Assembly: GCA_016703065.1 (NCBI GenBank) | Contig: JADJCU010000001.1 | Coordinates: 248,001-312,000, forward strand | Reading direction: 5' to 3' | DNA length: 64,000 bases | Source of the DNA: a bacterium | Lineage (GTDB): Bacteria > Electryoneota > RPQS01 | Shown here: positions 26,845 to 36,189 of the stretch, piece after piece | How positions within the stretch are numbered: position 1 is the stretch's first letter | Layout of the letters: the number at the start of each line of letters is the position of its first letter | Notes under the pieces: generated by a model | The model's database searches: none | What the model was told of the DNA's origin: nothing | The model's input: the letters and a program-made list of their open reading frames with translations, nothing else | Position numbers and translations under genes: made by a program

Positions 26845-29223
26845 TTACTTCAAAAACATGAGTTTCTGCGTACCGTAGATAGCGCCATGCCCGGCCATCC
26901 GGACGAAGTAGATGCCCGACGGAAGAAGCTGATTCGCGCCGTTCGTTCCGTTCCAGCGAATTTCGTAGTGCCCGGGCGAGGGCGGGGTCACGTTGCTTGA
27001 CCAGACTTCCTGCCCAAGCAAATTGTGAATCGTAAATTCGAGCGGGCCTGCCGCGGCCGCTTCATATTCAATCGTCGTCGTCGGATTGAATGGATTCGGG
27101 TAGACGTTCGTCATGCGGAATTCGCGCGGAAAGGGCTTGGGCGAATCCGGCGACGCAAGGTCCACGCCGCCAAGGATCTCTAAATCGTCGAGATGAAGGC
27201 CAAGATCACCAAGTGTGGCGTCGGTCTTCAGACGGAAGCGCAGATGAATAGTCTGGCCGGCGAAATAGTTCAGGTCGACGAAGGTCGTTGTCCACGGAAC
27301 TTGCAAATCCGAATAGCCCGCTACGGTGTTCCAGTCATTCCCATTGCTCGAGACTTCGACGAAGAAGCTGTCCGCAGGCATGTCGAGCCGACCTTCACGG
27401 TCGAATTTCAGATGAAACGCGTTCCCCGGAGACAACGTCACGGCGCCGTTGTACGTCAGCGTCGTATTCCAATCGCTGCCATACTGAGCGCGATAGCCCG
27501 CCGGATTCGTATAGAGCACAGAATCGATGCCGACTTGCGTCGTGTCTTCATCCGTCCGCCACGCCCCCCCCGTGCCGCCCGGCGTCCAGCCGACTAACCC
27601 GTCTTCAAAGTCCTCGGCAAACAGCGTCGATCCATTTGGCAGCACAACGTCGACGACACGATCCCCGTCAAGCCAGAAGTGAACCCAACGCGCAACCAAT
27701 TGTCCGCTTAAGGGCTCTACGCGCACGGCGCACACTCCCTGCGGCTTGCTCACCTGAAGCGTACCGCTCCCGGCGTCATAGGTCTGCGGAAAACCGTTGT
27801 CAAAATAGATGCGTGCTGGCAGCAGGTCGCCGTTCGCATTGCGTACATTGAGTGTCACATTGTACCACGGCAGCGGATCAAGGTCGAGCGTTACATAAAC
27901 CGCTTCGCCGCCCGGATTGCACGTCACCGTCGTCGTGTCGCTGCGATAGCCTTCCTTGCGCGCCATCACGGTCACGCTCCCGGCCGCAGGAAGGAAGGTC
28001 GCCCGGCCGTACTCAGCATTTGTATACCACGGCTTCAACACCGCCGACCATGTGTTCACAATCCGGTATTCCGCGGAAATCGGCTGGCTGTTCGACGCAT
28101 CGCGTGTGTAGATATTGAGCGGCGCGCCTTGATCTGCCATGTCGCCGTTGCGGTCAAAATTGAACACGCGCCGACACAGCCACTCCATCGGCGGCTCTAA
28201 CGATGCTGCCAATTCCGGCAGGTTCGGGTCGATGTTGGGATTGCACGGAGGCTGAATCTGCTCCGGCGGGCTCGTCTCCGTCAGAATCTGAATCGTTCCC
28301 AATTCACGATAGAACCAATCGTGTAGCGCGCCGTTGCGCGTCGCTCCGAATACCTCAAGATAGTGGCCTGTGTTGGACGGGTATTTGACCGTCTTATTGA
28401 CATATCCGCGCATCGTCTGATGAATCGCTGCGCTGTCCGGACTGAACTTTGCCGCGCCGTCCGGTCCCCACTGCCAAGCCACGATGCAGCGTTCCGCCAC
28501 ACGGCCTGACCGTGAAGAGTGCCAAACGATTGACGCCGTCGGTTTGATCTGCTTGGCGAAGTCGCGCACGGCACGCGTCTCAGGCTCCGAAAACGGCGCA
28601 GGGCCGCGATAATAATCAAACGGTTCTTCCGAACCGCGCACCCACAGCGTATCGCCATAGATCCAGTTGAAATCAAAATTACGGTTCAAATCCACGCCGC
28701 ACGAATCCTCGCCGACAAACGGAATCACCTCGCAGCTGTCGCCGAACATCTCCGGCGGCACATAGCCATTCTTGCGATATGTATTGTCCCACCCGAGCGA
28801 GATAACCTCGAGTCCATCCGGATTCATCGTTGGAATCACGTATAACTGAATCTGTTCGCGAATCGTCTGGTAGGGTTGCTGATTGTTCAGCATCTTCCGT
28901 ACGAAACCAATCGTCGATTCCATCCCGGCCACTTCTTCGGCGTGAATATGCGCGATAATCAGAACAACCGGTTCGTCGTCAAACTGCGCGACATTCTGCG
29001 ATACCTTGACCGCATAGAGCGGGAACGGCTCCCCAAGCTGCTCACCCCGCGAATGGCCGATCGAGTCCACGCGCAGCTTGTCCGGAAAACTGTCCTGCAA
29101 GGCCAGAAAGTAATCGTACATCTCCGCTCGCGTATGATAACAGTCCGGCAACGGCTGTGCCAAAACGGACTGCGCTCCCACAAACAGCAGCAGTGCAAAG
29201 AGGTAAAACGGAAGTTTGCGCAT
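26845..29223 (-). CDS. Secreted M14 zinc carboxypeptidase with sorting domain
   Basis: A 792-residue exported metallopeptidase. After a signal peptide (1-22) the M14 domain (about 25-350) shows the zinc motif H94-A-E-E97, the substrate-binding D-L-N-R-N-F-D-F-N-W and the late catalytic Glu in L-T-E-T-S-P-P. Then come carboxypeptidase-regulatory-like/beta-sandwich domains and a jelly-roll region. The C-terminal sorting domain has V-Y-P-N-P-F-N-P-T-T, L-L-G-Q-E-V and L-P-S-G-I-Y-F-V-R. That tail suggests type IX-like export or surface attachment. The start is placed at ATG 29223; the upstream in-frame ATG would put 14 residues before the signal peptide. Confidence 0.9.
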   Translation of the reverse strand: MRKLPFYLFALLLFVGAQSVLAQPLPDCYHTRAEMYDYFLALQDSFPDKLRVDSIGHSRGEQLGEPFPLYAVKVSQNVAQFDDEPVVLIIAHIHAEEVAGMESTIGFVRKMLNNQQPYQTIREQIQLYVIPTMNPDGLEVISLGWDNTYRKNGYVPPEMFGDSCEVIPFVGEDSCGVDLNRNFDFNWIYGDTLWVRGSEEPFDYYRGPAPFSEPETRAVRDFAKQIKPTASIVWHSSRSGRVAERCIVAWQWGPDGAAKFSPDSAAIHQTMRGYVNKTVKYPSNTGHYLEVFGATRNGALHDWFYRELGTIQILTETSPPEQIQPPCNPNIDPNLPELAASLEPPMEWLCRRVFNFDRNGDMADQGAPLNIYTRDASNSQPISAEYRIVNTWSAVLKPWYTNAEYGRATFLPAAGSVTVMARKEGYRSDTTTVTCNPGGEAVYVTLDLDPLPWYNVTLNVRNANGDLLPARIYFDNGFPQTYDAGSGTLQVSKPQGVCAVRVEPLSGQLVARWVHFWLDGDRVVDVVLPNGSTLFAEDFEDGLVGWTPGGTGGAWRTDEDTTQVGIDSVLYTNPAGYRAQYGSDWNTTLTYNGAVTLSPGNAFHLKFDREGRLDMPADSFFVEVSSNGNDWNTVAGYSDLQVPWTTTFVDLNYFAGQTIHLRFRLKTDATLGDLGLHLDDLEILGGVDLASPDSPKPFPREFRMTNVYPNPFNPTTTIEYEAAAAGPLEFTIHNLLGQEVWSSNVTPPSPGHYEIRWNGTNGANQLLPSGIYFVRMAGHGAIYGTQKLMFLK

Positions 29224-29266
29224 AAAATTTATGATCTGTCTTGGTTTCGGGCTCAATGGGCTCACC

Positions 29267-29299
29267 CTGCGGCGCGCGGAGAACCGCCGCGCGCCGCAG
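29267..29299 (-). terminator. Strong GC hairpin between two secreted-protein genes
   Basis: A 13-bp perfect stem (29267-29279 with 29287-29299) around a 7-base loop, 11 bp after the stop of the upstream minus-strand gene. There is no U-tract. It may terminate or stabilise the 3' end of the long repeat-protein mRNA. Confidence 0.55.
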
Positions 29300-29309
29300 A
29301 AAAGCGAAC

Positions 29310-32300
29310 CTACTTAATCAACTGCATCTTCTTCACCGACTGGAAGCTCGGAGTCTCCAAGCGGTAGAAGTACACCCCGCTGGCCAACGCCGAGGCGTCA
29401 AACATCACGTGGTACGTTCCCGCGTGCATGACTTCATCAATCAGCGTCTCGACCTGCTGGCCGAGCGTATTGTAGATCGCGATCTTCACCGCTTCCGTAT
29501 TCGGAATCGTAAACCGGAATTCGGTCGTCGGATTGAACGGGTTCGGGAAATTCTGTGTCAACATGTACTCACGCGGCAGCGGTGCGGGCAATTCGCGCAC
29601 ATCCACCGTGTTGTCGTTCACCCAGTTACCCCAGATGTTCGACAACGGCTCCTTGCCGGACGAACGTCCGTCCACCCACGCGACCATTGTGCCTCCGTGA
29701 AAATCGTGGGCCAACGTCGGCTCGACTTGATTCTGATACTCAGCGTTGATGACACCGCCGGTTGCCGCGTCGGCCGTGCCCCCACCACTGCGTATCCGTG
29801 ATGTTGCCCGCCGCATCGTAGTGATTGCCCATGATGTCGCTGTAGTTTGAGCGCTGGTCGACGTACGCAACGTACAATCCGTCAGACCACTCCACCAACA
29901 GCTGCTGATCACTTTGGTCCGCGGGCGATGTGCAAATCGGTCGGCCCGTCTGCTCGGGCTGCCAGAGTTTCTCCCCGGCAGGAGTCAACTTCTGTCCGTA
30001 CAAATCAAGATGCTCGCCGGAGCGGAAATCCTGCCACACAATATACAAATTGTGCTGGCTGTCCACGGCGAGACGAGGCACTTTCTGATCGTTCGCGGAG
30101 GTTACCACGAGCTTGCCGAAGACCGACGTCCACCCGGTCGCACGGTTGCCGTTCGCGTCGAAATGCTGTGCGTAAATGTCTTTCGAGTTCGGCTGGTCAC
30201 GGTTATCAGCCCACGCGAAGTAGAAGCCGCCCAAACCATCCGAAATGACCTGCGCATCGCTCTGCTCCCGGGGAGCGGCACCCACCGAATCGCGCCACGC
30301 GATCGAACCGTCGGCGCAGACTTTCGCGCCCCAGATGTCATGCTGAAGGAAAACGCCCGTCTGCCACACGACACCCAGGCATCCATCGATGTCTACATCG
30401 ATGCCCATTACGGCGTCATCGTTGTCCGCACTCGCCGAGACGATCACCGGCTGCGTCCACACCGGCTCGCAGTTATCGTCCACGCGCATGGCGAAGACGT
30501 CCAAGTAGAGCGATCCCTGCGGATAACCTTGCCAGACCACGTAGCAGCCGTTCTGGCCGTCCGGAACTACTTTCGCAACATCCTGATCCAAGCCAGGACC
30601 AGTTGCGGAAATTAACACACCCGTCGCCGCACACGCGAGTTGACCGCCTTCGGCGACACGCTGCACGCGTACCTGCTTCGTCGACGAGCGGTTATCAATG
30701 AAAGCGCAGAAGAAACCGTTTTGTCCATCCGCGCATACTTCAGGCGCTTCCTGCTCATAGCGGGGCAGACCGCCATTGTCCGGAGCCATCGGCGCGCCGT
30801 TCGGCGGAATGATGTCGGAGTACGGGAATACGTACGGAGTATCAATCACTTGATAGAAGATCTGACGACCGAAACCGAGGCCGCGATTGTCTTCCCACGC
30901 ATAGCCGACTTTGCCATGGACCACTTGAATATTCGTCGGCTTCACGGCGTTGCCGTCCAAACCGTAGATGATCTCATGGTTGAAGGACGTGATACAATCG
31001 TTGACAGACGCCCGCGCCACGCGCAGCGTCGAAGAACCGCGTGAAAAATCACGGAAGATGCACATCACATTGGCGCCCGTACGGTCCATGCGCAGCACTG
31101 CTTCCTGCTGCTGGTTCGCGCCATCGAGCACAAGGTCGCCGCATTCACCGCAGGGCAAACTACCGTCTGCGCCAACCCGGGCAAGGTAGAGATCGTACTG
31201 TGTCACTAACCCGCCCGACGAACGAGTGTCATCCCAGACAACCATCGCGCCGCCATCCAGGTCCGACGTTAAACGGCTGTTCTCGCGCGTTTCACCGACG
31301 CCTGGCCCCGCATTGCCGCACACCCGCGTACCGTCTTCGCCCCACAAATGCTGGCCGGCAGGGGTGACTTTCTGAACAAAGATTTCGCCAATCGATCCGT
31401 TAACACGCAAGTCATCCCAGCACGTGATCGCGCCGTCTTGAACGCCGTCATTCATGCTGACCGCAATGCGCACGCCAACCTGATTGTCAGGCGCGTCGCA
31501 CAACACGTCGCCGTTCACCGCCCACACCGGCGTGCCATTCCCCGCGAGGCGCTGACGATAGAGTTCGTTCGAAGCCACGCCCGCACGCTCGTCCGACCAC
31601 GCCAAATACGCGCCGCCCGTTGTGAAGTCCGGACAGATCTTCGCGCTCGTTTGACGCGCCGTCGCATTACAGACGACCACGCCGCCGACGCCGCCCCACG
31701 GCAGAGTCGCATTCGCCATGATCTTTGATGCGTAAATATCTTCCTGCCCGCTGCGCTGATCGACCCACGCAACAATCATATTGCCTTGACCGTCCGTATC
31801 CGCTGTAATCCCGCTCTGCAGGTTCGGATGCTCGGTCACCGCCAACGGGTTTGCCCAACCACGGGTACCGTTTGCCAGAATGCGCTGCGCCATGATGTCC
31901 GCACCGTCGCCACGTCGATTGTCTTCCCACGCGATAATTGCTCCGCCAGCTCTATCATGCGCCGACCGAAGGGTCGTCTCGTTCACCATCGAACCGTCTG
32001 CACGTACAAACGTATCGACAATCACGCCTTCCGTACCCCACAGCATGTTGCCGCTGTAATCCAGTTTCTGGGCGTAAACGTCGCCTGTGCTGTCAAAACG
32101 GAAATCAATCCATGCAATGATCAGACCCCCGGCGACCGCAATCGGTTCGGGGTCCTCTTGACGATACGGATAGTTGATCACATGAACGGGCCAACCCGGC
32201 GCGAGATCACCGTCCGGCTCAACCAACTGTGCGTAAACGTCGCGATCACCCGTCCGAGTGTCGGACCAGGTCATGATCGTATAGCCGATCGAGTCCACAT

Positions 32301-32484
32301 CCGTGCGATAGGCGCTCCGCGCCCATTCGATATGATGCCCCTGCCGAATCGGCATACCCGGGAGACCATCGGGTTCGCCCCAATGAAGAGGCGGATCCGC
32401 GAATACGTGGGTGGACCACAGCAATCCTACCGTGCAAAGTAGCAGCGCAAAGTACCTCAGAGAGGCGGTGCTGGGGATTCTCAT
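29310..32484 (-). CDS. Large secreted beta-propeller protein with sorting domain, apparent frameshift
   Basis: A protein of about 1,057 residues once the frame is repaired. It has a signal peptide (1-29) and then many repeats of the pattern I-A-W-x-D-x-R-x-G-x-x-D-I-Y-A-Q-x-L, as in WVDQRSGQEDIYASKI, typical of propeller-like secreted proteins. The end carries N-F-P-N-P-F-N-P-T-T and S-G-V-Y-F-Y-R-L, the sorting domain. The reading frame breaks in a G5 run (minus strand; 29779-29783), where one G too many separates TDTQWWG from TADAATGG. The start at ATG 32484 has GAGGAG upstream. The protein may act in adhesion or as a binding scaffold; no enzyme motif is seen. Confidence 0.8.
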
Positions 32485-32567
32485 CTGTCTAAGCTCCTCA
32501 CTCAAATACAAAAGGGGACTGAAAAATATTGACTTAAATCGATTTTGCGGGATAGTTCGAGGATAAT

Positions 32568-32596
32568 AACATACTGATTTTGCCTTCGAGTTGCAA
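32568..32596 (-). promoter_or_regulatory. Promoter of the large secreted protein gene
   Basis: Minus strand: TTGCAA (32596-32591), 17-bp spacer, TATGTT (32573-32568); about 84 nt upstream of the chosen ATG. Confidence 0.45.
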
Positions 32597-32668
32597 GTAA
32601 GATACATGTAATCCGTCAGTTAGGAACACGACTCGCATCTCCCGGAGTTTCAGACTGTTGAAGATACT

Positions 32669-32698
32669 TTGGCCATTCTTGCGTAAAACTGGTATATT
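32669..32698 (+). promoter_or_regulatory. Promoter of the SRPBCC-hydrolase fusion gene
   Basis: TTGGCC (32669-32674), 18-bp spacer, TATATT (32693-32698), 31 bp before the ATG at 32730. It is divergent from the promoter at 32568-32596. Confidence 0.45.
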
Positions 32699-32729
32699 GA
32701 AGGAAACAATCCGAACCGGGAGACGCGCT

Positions 32730-33821
32730 ATGCACACTATTGTTTTGATGATTTTTCTTGCAGGCTCGTGGGCTTTCGCGAACCAAACGGTAGAACGTGC
32801 TTTTGAGACGACTGCCTCGCCCCTGCAAGCCTACCGTGCCCTCTCCGAGGACTGGCTCTATCTGCAATGGAGTGGTGCCCGGTCCGCAGCGTTTGGCGGC
32901 GCTCCTGAAACACCCTGGCGGATTACGTCCGAGGATGGACAGCTCCGCGAGGGGATTCTCAAGACGCTCGAACCGGCTGTTGCGCTCGAGTACACCATGT
33001 TTGTGGGCGAGCTCAATTCGTTCGTGAAGTTCACTTTCTCCTCTTCACCGACCGGCACATCAGTCCACCTCGCGCACGAGATACAGGGCGAAGCGCACGC
33101 GGCCGAGCAGGAAGCTGAACATGCGGCGGCGATGTGGGAGATAACGCTGAGCAAACTGCTTTACTATCTCAACAGCCGTCCCGGCTCCTATCTCGCTCTG
33201 CCGATCGGAGAGAACCGCTACCCTGCTTTGCTGCTGCTGCATGACCGTTTCGGCCTGAGCAAGACCATCCGCGACGTCGCCGATTCCCTCGCCGTGCGCG
33301 GCTACGTCGTGCTCGCCGTCGATATGTTCAAAGGCGACCGCACTTCGGACCTCGCGCAGGCCAAACGGTTTCTGGAGCTCGTGCAGGAGACCGATGCACT
33401 GGCTGCGATCGGCGCCGGATGGCGGGCGCTTCTCACCGACTCGCTCGTGAATCGCAAGAAGATCGGCGTCCTCGGCACTGGATATGGTGCCGACATGGCG
33501 CTGCGCGCGCTGGCGAGCGAACCCTCCCTGCGTGCCGGAGCAGCTTGGTATCCCTCGGACACTCCGCCCGATTCACTCCTATCGCGCATCGGCGCTCCGC
33601 TTGTGGTGCTGAATCCTTCCATGAACGGAACGGATCCGTCCCCGCAAACCACCGCGATGAGTCAACGCTTCGTCCAGCAAGCCGTGCGCGCTGAAATGCT
33701 GCTCATCAAGGGCGAGAGTGGATTCGCGGAGCCTGCCAACGGAGCGGCCTACAGTGGTGCGGCATTCGCCGATGCCATGCGGTCGACGCTCTCCTTCTTT
33801 GATCGACGTTTGAAACTCTAA
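32730..33821 (+). CDS. Exported SRPBCC-dienelactone hydrolase fusion, probable pseudo-hydrolase
   Basis: A 363-residue protein with a signal peptide (1-17). Residues about 20-147 resemble an SRPBCC/AHSA1 hydrophobic-ligand domain (A-F-E-T-T-A-S-P-L-Q-A-Y-R-A-L, then W-R-I-T-S-E-D-G). Residues about 155-363 match the dienelactone hydrolase alpha/beta fold (Y-P-A-L-L-L-L-H-D-R-F-G-L-S, then G-Y-V-V-L-A-V-D-M-F-K-G). The nucleophile elbow, normally G-x-C-x-G, is G249-T-G-Y-G253, so G251 replaces Cys/Ser. The catalytic His of H-G-F-A is S330. D302 may remain. It therefore looks catalytically dead. ATG 32730 follows GGGAG; a perfect terminator palindrome follows the stop. Confidence 0.75.
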   Translation: MHTIVLMIFLAGSWAFANQTVERAFETTASPLQAYRALSEDWLYLQWSGARSAAFGGAPETPWRITSEDGQLREGILKTLEPAVALEYTMFVGELNSFVKFTFSSSPTGTSVHLAHEIQGEAHAAEQEAEHAAAMWEITLSKLLYYLNSRPGSYLALPIGENRYPALLLLHDRFGLSKTIRDVADSLAVRGYVVLAVDMFKGDRTSDLAQAKRFLELVQETDALAAIGAGWRALLTDSLVNRKKIGVLGTGYGADMALRALASEPSLRAGAAWYPSDTPPDSLLSRIGAPLVVLNPSMNGTDPSPQTTAMSQRFVQQAVRAEMLLIKGESGFAEPANGAAYSGAAFADAMRSTLSFFDRRLKL

Positions 33822-33840
33822 GTCAAGACTCTGGATTAAC

Positions 33841-33872
33841 AGAAAAGGCAGACCGCGCGGTCTGCCTTTTCT
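33841..33872. terminator. Perfect palindromic bidirectional terminator
   Basis: The 32-bp segment is an exact palindrome beginning AGAAAAGGCAGACC. A T4 run follows on the plus strand and likewise on the minus strand. It lies between the convergent hydrolase-fusion and beta-helix genes. Confidence 0.85.
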
Positions 33873-33892
33873 GTTCCAGTCGTCTCGATTCT

Positions 33893-35524
33893 CTACTTCA
33901 ACACCAGCAGTTTCGCTGTCGCAAGCGGTCCATCGTGGCCTGACAACCGAGCGAAGTACACTCCCGATGCAATGGCAGAAGCATCCACTCGCACCGCCCG
34001 ACTTTGCTCTACGCGACCATCATACAGAGTCGCTACAAGTCGGCCCGTCAGGTCATACAGCGCAACTTCATATACCCCTGCCCGCGCAACGTTGATCTGC
34101 AAGCCCGTCGTCGCATTAAATGGATTCGGATAAACAGAAAGCGAATAGTCTTCCGCAACGTGCGGCAAACCGTCGTCAACCGCAACTTCGCTCGTATCGT
34201 CTTCAGTGGTATCCGGATCTGCCATGAGCCACGGATTGAACGCAATTCCGTCATCCACTTCTGCTCCTTGTCCGTCCGGATTAGTTATTGGATGATAGGG
34301 ACCGCTGGGGTGACCCCACCAATTGCCCCGCGCGTCCACAAGGCTCGGTCCTTGAAAAGTGCGCTCCATGCCGATGTGGTCTGGGCAAAAACGATTGAAC
34401 CGGAAGAATAGCGTGTCGTGATCGCCATGCTCTTCATAGACTACCTGCGGAACGTCGCCATCAAGCTGTTGACCGAAATCATTTCCGCGCGCCGTGACTC
34501 CCGCATCCGTGTACAAACACGACGCAACACCAAGCGTATGTTGAATCGAGTCAATCCGGTTGCTGTCTATGACCGCGAGAAAGCCGCGATCCTGATTGGC
34601 GCAAAGAACAGTGATCATCTCGCCGCCCTGCTGCGCCTCGGCAACGTGAGATCCGCAATTGATGAAACGGTTATTGACAAACTGAAGCGTGCACTCCCAA
34701 CCCTTCGGCTGATCCACGCAACTGTCCGTAATCTCGACGACGGCGTAGTATCCGGCAACGATGTTCTCGAATGTGCAGTTGCGGACTTCGGACTCGCAGC
34801 GTGGCCTCACCCACAGCGCCCGGCCATTCAGAGTATCCAAACCTACAAACCGGCAATTTAGAATCACTGCACTGTCTCCGAGGGCCAGCAAGTGGTAACT
34901 TGCTCCCTTATGTGTAAAGAGGCAATCCCGAATCAGGCCACCGCGCCGAAGGGCGACTAACGATCCCGTCGCACCGTCAAACCAAGTGCTGTCCGCGTAG
35001 ATCTTACCCGGCCGTGCGCTGTTAGCGGCTCCGCCTCGCGAACCGATGAACCGACAATTCTCTATATGCGCCTCGCGGAATGCTGTGACGCCGACGAGCA
35101 CCGAATCAAATACACACCGCCTGAAAACCACGCGTTCCACAAAATCGGCGCCGACCACTCCGGCAGGCTCAGATGACAGTCGCCCCGCGGTCATCGCGGA
35201 ACGGTTCCGGAAAACTATGTCTTCAAACGTGGCGTTTCCGCCGGTCATCTTCACGCAACTCAGCGAATCTGAGTCCGGTAACTCCGTTGGGTCTATGACC
35301 ACAAACTCAGTCGCGGTCGAGTCAATTGTCACCGTGCTCTTCATCACAAATTGCAGTTCGGGCGGGGACAGGGATTCAACATAGACACCCGGCGAAATCA
35401 ACACCGTGTCTCCCGTCTCAAGCGCTTCAAAAGCGCCACCGATACTTATGTAGTCATCCGGAACAAGCAGAGTGCGACTTGACGCAACGCTCCAAGCGAG
35501 CAAAGATATGATTACGAACTTCAT
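33893..35524 (-). CDS. Secreted right-handed beta-helix protein with sorting domain
   Basis: A 543-residue exported protein. After the signal peptide (1-16) it opens with the parallel beta-helix entry motif V-P-D-D-Y-I-S-I-G-G-A-F-E-A-L-E-T-G-D-T and then G-V-Y-V-E-S. Rungs such as V-V-F-R-R-C-V-F-D-S, H-I-E-N-C-R-F-I-G-S and V-R-N-C-T-F-E-N-I follow. This is the pectate-lyase/right-handed beta-helix (NosD/CASH-like) architecture. The C-terminal V-Y-P-N-P-F-N-A-T-T sorting domain ends in A-K-L-L-V-L-K. Substrate unknown. Its ATG overlaps the cysteine-rich gene's stop by four bases. Confidence 0.85.
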   Translation of the reverse strand: MKFVIISLLAWSVASSRTLLVPDDYISIGGAFEALETGDTVLISPGVYVESLSPPELQFVMKSTVTIDSTATEFVVIDPTELPDSDSLSCVKMTGGNATFEDIVFRNRSAMTAGRLSSEPAGVVGADFVERVVFRRCVFDSVLVGVTAFREAHIENCRFIGSRGGAANSARPGKIYADSTWFDGATGSLVALRRGGLIRDCLFTHKGASYHLLALGDSAVILNCRFVGLDTLNGRALWVRPRCESEVRNCTFENIVAGYYAVVEITDSCVDQPKGWECTLQFVNNRFINCGSHVAEAQQGGEMITVLCANQDRGFLAVIDSNRIDSIQHTLGVASCLYTDAGVTARGNDFGQQLDGDVPQVVYEEHGDHDTLFFRFNRFCPDHIGMERTFQGPSLVDARGNWWGHPSGPYHPITNPDGQGAEVDDGIAFNPWLMADPDTTEDDTSEVAVDDGLPHVAEDYSLSVYPNPFNATTGLQINVARAGVYEVALYDLTGRLVATLYDGRVEQSRAVRVDASAIASGVYFARLSGHDGPLATAKLLVLK

Positions 35525-36021
35525 GGCCGCAACCAAGGACAAGGACTTCCAAAAGGCGAGGAAACGGTCGCCTGCGCCCGGCATGTATCATCGCAATCGC
35601 CACAGTCCATGTCCTCGTCGCAAGGGCGAAGACAGACGTAAAGACGATAGTTCACACCTACCTCCAATGGCACGCTGCATGTCTGATGGTCGCAGCCCTC
35701 TGCGGGACAGCCTGATTGCCATGCCTGCACAATTGCCCCGCTCGCCGCCTTGACGATGATCGCGCATGCAGAACACGTCAAACAATTGCCCGAACACGAG
35801 ACCCACGCGCGCAGACAGTAATTCCCGTTACACGGCACCGCGAACGTCGAGGATACTTCGCAACCGGTCGTCGAAGTTTCGCAGTCTTCCCACGATCCCG
35901 AGCAACTGTTATCCCCCGCCGTGACGCAAAGCGAACACTGCCCCATCGCGCCTGGAATTCCCCAACACAAAAAAACCGCAAGCAGCAGCATTGCGGATGT
36001 GAGAATTGGCGCGCGGTTCAT
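35521..36021 (-). CDS. Cysteine-rich exported protein
   Basis: A 166-residue protein of unrecognised family. A signal peptide (about 1-27) is followed by some 139 residues containing 20 cysteines, many in C-x2-C or C-x4-C spacing (e.g. C-S-L-C, C-L-T-C-S-A-C, C-G-D-C-D-D-T-C). The even number and export suggest a disulfide-knotted extracellular protein; the middle (A-I-I-V-K-A-A-S-G-A-I-V-Q-A-W) has beta-sandwich character. It overlaps the downstream beta-helix gene (ATGA), so the two are co-translated and may act together at the surface. Confidence 0.7.
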   Translation of the reverse strand: MNRAPILTSAMLLLAVFLCWGIPGAMGQCSLCVTAGDNSCSGSWEDCETSTTGCEVSSTFAVPCNGNYCLRAWVSCSGNCLTCSACAIIVKAASGAIVQAWQSGCPAEGCDHQTCSVPLEVGVNYRLYVCLRPCDEDMDCGDCDDTCRAQATVSSPFGSPCPWLRP

Positions 36022-36067
36022 AACCGCCCTCCCAAGGGTGTGTAAGTCTCGCGCACCTTACCTTTAG

Positions 36068-36093
36068 TGCACCACCCCGGTGCACCACCCCGG
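36068..36093. repeat. Tandem 13-bp direct repeat
   Basis: TGCACCACCCCGG occurs twice head to tail (36068-36080, 36081-36093), 47 bp upstream of the cysteine-rich gene's start. Possible operator or simple duplication. Confidence 0.6.
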
Positions 36094-36189
36094 AATATAC
36101 CCACGCCAGGCGGCTTTGTCAAGCCCTTAGCTACTTTGCCACAAACAACAGGCCCGCCGAAGCGACCCTTGGCGCCGCTCTGCTTCACT

